DNA of 64,000 nucleotides from the NCBI GenBank assembly GCA_024663395.1, contig JANFAH010000005.1, positions 62,001-126,000 on the forward strand, in the 5' to 3' direction. The notes under the pieces are model-generated. The model did no database searches. It was not told the DNA's origin and saw only the letters and a program-made list of their open reading frames with translations. The first letter of the stretch is position 1, and every line of letters begins with the position of its first letter. Source of the DNA: Pisolithus tinctorius. Its lineage: Eukaryota; Basidiomycota; Agaricomycetes; Boletales; Pisolithaceae. Made by a program: the position numbers and the translations under genes. This document shows positions 60,690 through 64,000 of the stretch, piece after piece.

Positions 60690-63263
60690 GTAAGAGCTAA
60701 GAGATCGATTCTGTCCGTTATCTCCCCCTGAGAGGCACTGCATTCCGTGGTGTCGACGGAGATGGGAGGGGCTGTAAATGAGACACACACGATAACAAAG
60801 TTGGCTTCCTTTAGAAGTGTCTTTTCCTCACGAACAGCACCCACAGAGCGTGTAAAGATCTGATGCTCGTCGCTGAATATGCACTTCTATGATCAGAAAA
60901 TACTAACCTGGAATGACACCCTCGAGGTGAGTGCAACAGACGGAATCCTCTAAAAGCATCCTCGTCCGTCGCAACGTCGCACTCAGCGTTCCCACTGTAC
61001 TTCAACCAGGAGTGTTCCGGTCCAACGCCAGGGTAATCCAATCCAGCGTTGATAGAAAGCGTTTCTACAATTTGACTAGCGGGATCTTGCAGGACATATA
61101 TTCGAACTCCGTGCAAGACACCTGGCTTGCCTCTAGCCAGGATTGCACCATGACGGTCGCCGTCGATACCTTATCAGATGTTAGCATACAAGGACGGTAC
61201 ATTTATTCATATACCCATCCTCGTTTCCTGCCCCAATGCCCACGAGGTGCAGAGGTGAATCCGGGATGATCCCACAAAGGGACCCAGTGAAATTGCTGCC
61301 GCCACGAACGCATGCGACAACTACGTCCCGAAGTTTACCTGTCGCCTCCTTCATCTATTGCTTTGATTTCACGTCTGGTCGCCTTTCGCTAGTCGCGGAT
61401 AACAGTCGGGATTGGATGAGGGCCGAAACAGGATCCGACGAGGAAATGCGTTGTAGCAAGGTTCCTGACCCAATCTTTCATTGCTTCGCTAACAGCATCT
61501 TTCAGTGTCTTCGAGCCGGACTCGACGGGCACCACCTCGGTACAACGTATTCAGCACATTGATTGATTTACATGATGACAGATTGGGTACCTTGGTGTCA
61601 GGCATCTTGATACGGAAAACGTTCAGAGTTTGTCTCCGTGCATCCTGGGCATCCATATCCATAGTGCATTCCATCCCGAAACGGTGACACGCGCCACACC
61701 ATGCTGCCCGGCACCCATTTCTGCAACAATGCGAAATTTTCCAAGACGCTTGGCCAGCAGAACCTTGCCCGAGATTCAACTTAAAAAGCTCAAAAGAGCG
61801 GGCAAACACGCACCTGGCCAGCTACGTTAGTGAATTTATGTGGCCCTGTGTGGCTGCTGTGAAAGCATGAGTTTGGGCCGATTATACTGTGATCTGTGGA
61901 CATGTACAGATCCTCTCTTTTCAGCTAGATATGTGCACCATCAGCATACTTGGTCGGACTCTCTGCAAAGGAGGCTTGGAAGGATGGCTCATGCAACCAT
62001 AGCGGCTCTCGCACTCAGCCCAGAACGTTGGGTCATTTCGCGTTGCATTGCGAGCCTCCTCTAACTCGACGAGGCAGTCAGAAAGCACTTCCGGCACATA
62101 CGGGCCTCCTGGCTGGCGAAGCGCGGGGGGAGAAGCGTCATTTCAGTCAGTCGAGACACCCCGGCAACGACGGGGGAATGGTATTGAAAGCTTTAAACTC
62201 CGGCAGTGAAGGAGTTGGAGGACGATGATCGCTTGAATCCTCGACCACCTGAGGAACCTGACCAGCCAGCGCTTCTTTGATGAGAAAGACTATGTGACTC
62301 CCGACGACGACGTCATCAGCTCCAGCTTCAGCATCGGCGTCAAAGTGAACACGTGTAGCAACTCCGAAACCCACGGCAAAGGGAACGGAGGTGTGCTTGC
62401 GGATAGGAGCGATGATCTCGGGGAACTCGCTGTTCACGAATCTTTTGACGGAAGTGCCAGTAGTGCCCATCTGGGAGAAGCGGTATGCATATTCCGATAA
62501 CGCCCAGCGAAGATAAAGGAAGAACTTACACGCGAGACGATGTAAATGAAAGGATCTGCAACGGGGGCCAAGTAAGGAAGTCGGTAGCACAAGAAGAACA
62601 TAAGGCAGGCTATAGGCCCGCCGATGAGTTTGCCTTGGCCCTCGCGATTCAGTGGCATGTACGCTCACCCAGCTTTACATATTTCTCGCAGAATCCGGAC
62701 GCCTCTTCGGGTGGGAGATCTACCATGATGCATCCGTTAGCACCATCATCACGTGCGTCCTGTAAGGCTTTGTCTTCGCCGCATGCAAGGATAGGGTTGT
62801 AATAACCTGCACAAGCTAATGAGCACGAACAGTCTCATGATGTCGCATACTAGACTCACCCATCAGAAGTACCGGAAACGTAAGGCCTTTGCTCCGAGCG
62901 ACTTTTGATTTGTGCGAAGATTGTTTCATAGTCGACTCCATTTTGAAGAGTGACCTAATGTATTCCTCTTAGAGTACGAACGAGATTTGGAATGAACTGA
63001 CTCACGAGGTTAGTTTCCTGAATAGCAGGACGGTCTGCAATGGGATCTGAGAATGGAACACCAACTTTGATGATATCAGCCCCTCCAGTCTGCATCTCCA
63101 AAAGGATGGGGACGGTGTCATCCTCGCTCGGATAGCCTGCGGTGACAGAAGTGCAGAAGCATGGCTCCCCTATGGGCCGTCGAGCGGATGAGTTACACCT
63201 AGCGATTCAGATATCACGAAGCTCTGCTTACCTCGCGTCAAACACTGCCTTGATACCATCCAT
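60690..63263 (-). pseudogene. TRP5: Tryptophan synthase (TRP5) pseudogene
   Basis: Fungal tryptophan synthase is one chain with an alpha part (indole release) and a beta part (PLP-dependent joining with serine). ATG at 63263 (MDGIKAVFDA). Alpha segments: [79 protein letters not shown]. The catalytic Glu (Salmonella alpha-Glu49) is replaced by Lys (DIIKVGVPF) and the glycine after FSDPxAD (alpha-Gly61) by Arg. Beta segments follow, more decayed: GGPYVPEVLSDCLVELEEAR, SHTGPHKFTNVAGQV (PLP lysine kept), [41 protein letters not shown] followed by a TAG, VVVACVRGGSNFTG, and QIVETLSINAGLDYPGVGPE. Many shifts and stops. The start lies about 70 bp from the repeat at 63341. Not functional. Confidence 0.88.
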
Positions 63264-63340
63264 AATGATGCACTTGTCAGTCGTGGTGGTAAGTGTATTC
63301 GACCTGGAGCTTTTCACTCCGTAGATTACGTGATTGCGTT

Positions 63341-64000
63341 CGTGAACGCCGTCACTAGCGTCGGGGCTTCGGCTTTACCCTCGTAACCACTGCTTTCTTT
63401 GCCTGTGCCATCTGTTTACGCTCTTTGTAGTTCCTATTGCCCTCTCAACTAAAGAGCCTCGACGCCGCCTGGTATTCCGACTAAATGCACTTGCTATCTA
63501 TCACGTCCTAACTATGGGTGTATTGATGTGCTTGACCACCGTGAAGTATACATTGCGCTCATTCCGCCAGCTGTCAGGAAGTACCTGTCTTTATTGCTAC
63601 GGCTGTCTTCCTTTACTTCTTGCTATTACTTTATGACACTTATGACTCGCCTTTGCGCTCTATACCCTCAGTGGCACGCCTCCGCCACTCCAGTGAAAAT
63701 ATTTGCAGTATCAAATGCGCTCGAGTGGTCATTATCGTGGGGTTTGTTTCTTTGACGTCTAGTTTCATTCCTGGGTAACAACACTTTGCACAGACCACAG
63801 TGCCGCTCGTGACTATATTCGGTCTCAGATGACGACCAAGGCTCTCATTCAGAATGAGCGCACCGCCTGGTTCTGTAACTCGTACATGATCGCTGAGTGG
63901 GCGATGCAAATCGCTGTCCCTCTAATACAGCGTGATCCATCGAACCTCTTTTCTTCGTAAGGTGCACTGTCAGCCTTTTCCTTTACAACCTCCACATCCC
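63341..64000. repeat. Dispersed repeat, copy 2 (cut by window end)
   Basis: Matches 50061-50720 from the same first bases (CGTGAACGCCGTCACTAGCG) and runs off the window. It lies immediately upstream of the TRP5 pseudogene start, in what should be its promoter. Confidence 0.75.

Overview
This window is nuclear DNA from a filamentous basidiomycete, most likely a mushroom-forming Agaricomycete. The evidence is many short introns (about 45-65 bp) with GT..AG ends, HET-domain proteins, a NACHT-WD40 protein of the HET-D/HET-E type, fungal cytochrome P450s, a fungal trehalose phosphorylase, a fused alpha-beta tryptophan synthase and a hAT transposon. There are no operons. Coding density is low on the left (1-30 kb) and higher on the right (30-64 kb).

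Left region, 1-30 kb, is an allorecognition/P450 cluster built by duplication. A + strand HET-domain gene (HET-A, 4232-7007) faces a - strand HET-domain gene (HET-B, 7576-11574), followed by a - strand P450 (13735-15832). The block then repeats about 10 kb further on: a headless HET-A remnant (16797-17860), a second HET-B (18003-22021) and a second P450 (23383-25472). A third P450 (27076-29152) follows alone, and an orphan P450 3' tail lies at 2470-2595. HET-A and HET-B share intron positions and phases far past the HET domain, so each is one long multi-domain gene. HET-B carries two exons (a cassette of about 190 residues) that HET-A lacks. All three P450 copies carry lesions.

Middle region, 30-50 kb, is a run of conserved housekeeping genes: an RBR-type ubiquitin ligase, RRP7 (rRNA processing), a complete non-autonomous hAT element with an exact 8-bp target duplication, tRNA-Gly(CCC), a mitochondrial RsfS/Atp25-like protein, the ER chaperone SHR3, mitochondrial LETM1/MDM38, an ALKBH1-type dioxygenase, a TFIIB-family factor and trehalose phosphorylase. 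Nearly all of them need one or more single-base corrections to read through, whereas HET-A reads cleanly through eight exons and HET-B through eleven.

Right region, 50-64 kb, has two copies of an unidentified repeat (50061 on, and 63341 to the window end), a NACHT-WD40 gene (52660-57609) with 15 WD units, 14 of them nearly identical 129-bp units, a striking 5.5-kb stretch almost without CpG (55071-60595), and a decayed TRP5 (tryptophan synthase) on the - strand. The HET and NACHT-WD40 genes are the classes that run vegetative incompatibility and innate immunity in fungi; the duplicated convergent HET pair and the hypervariable WD array are the most interesting parts of the window.
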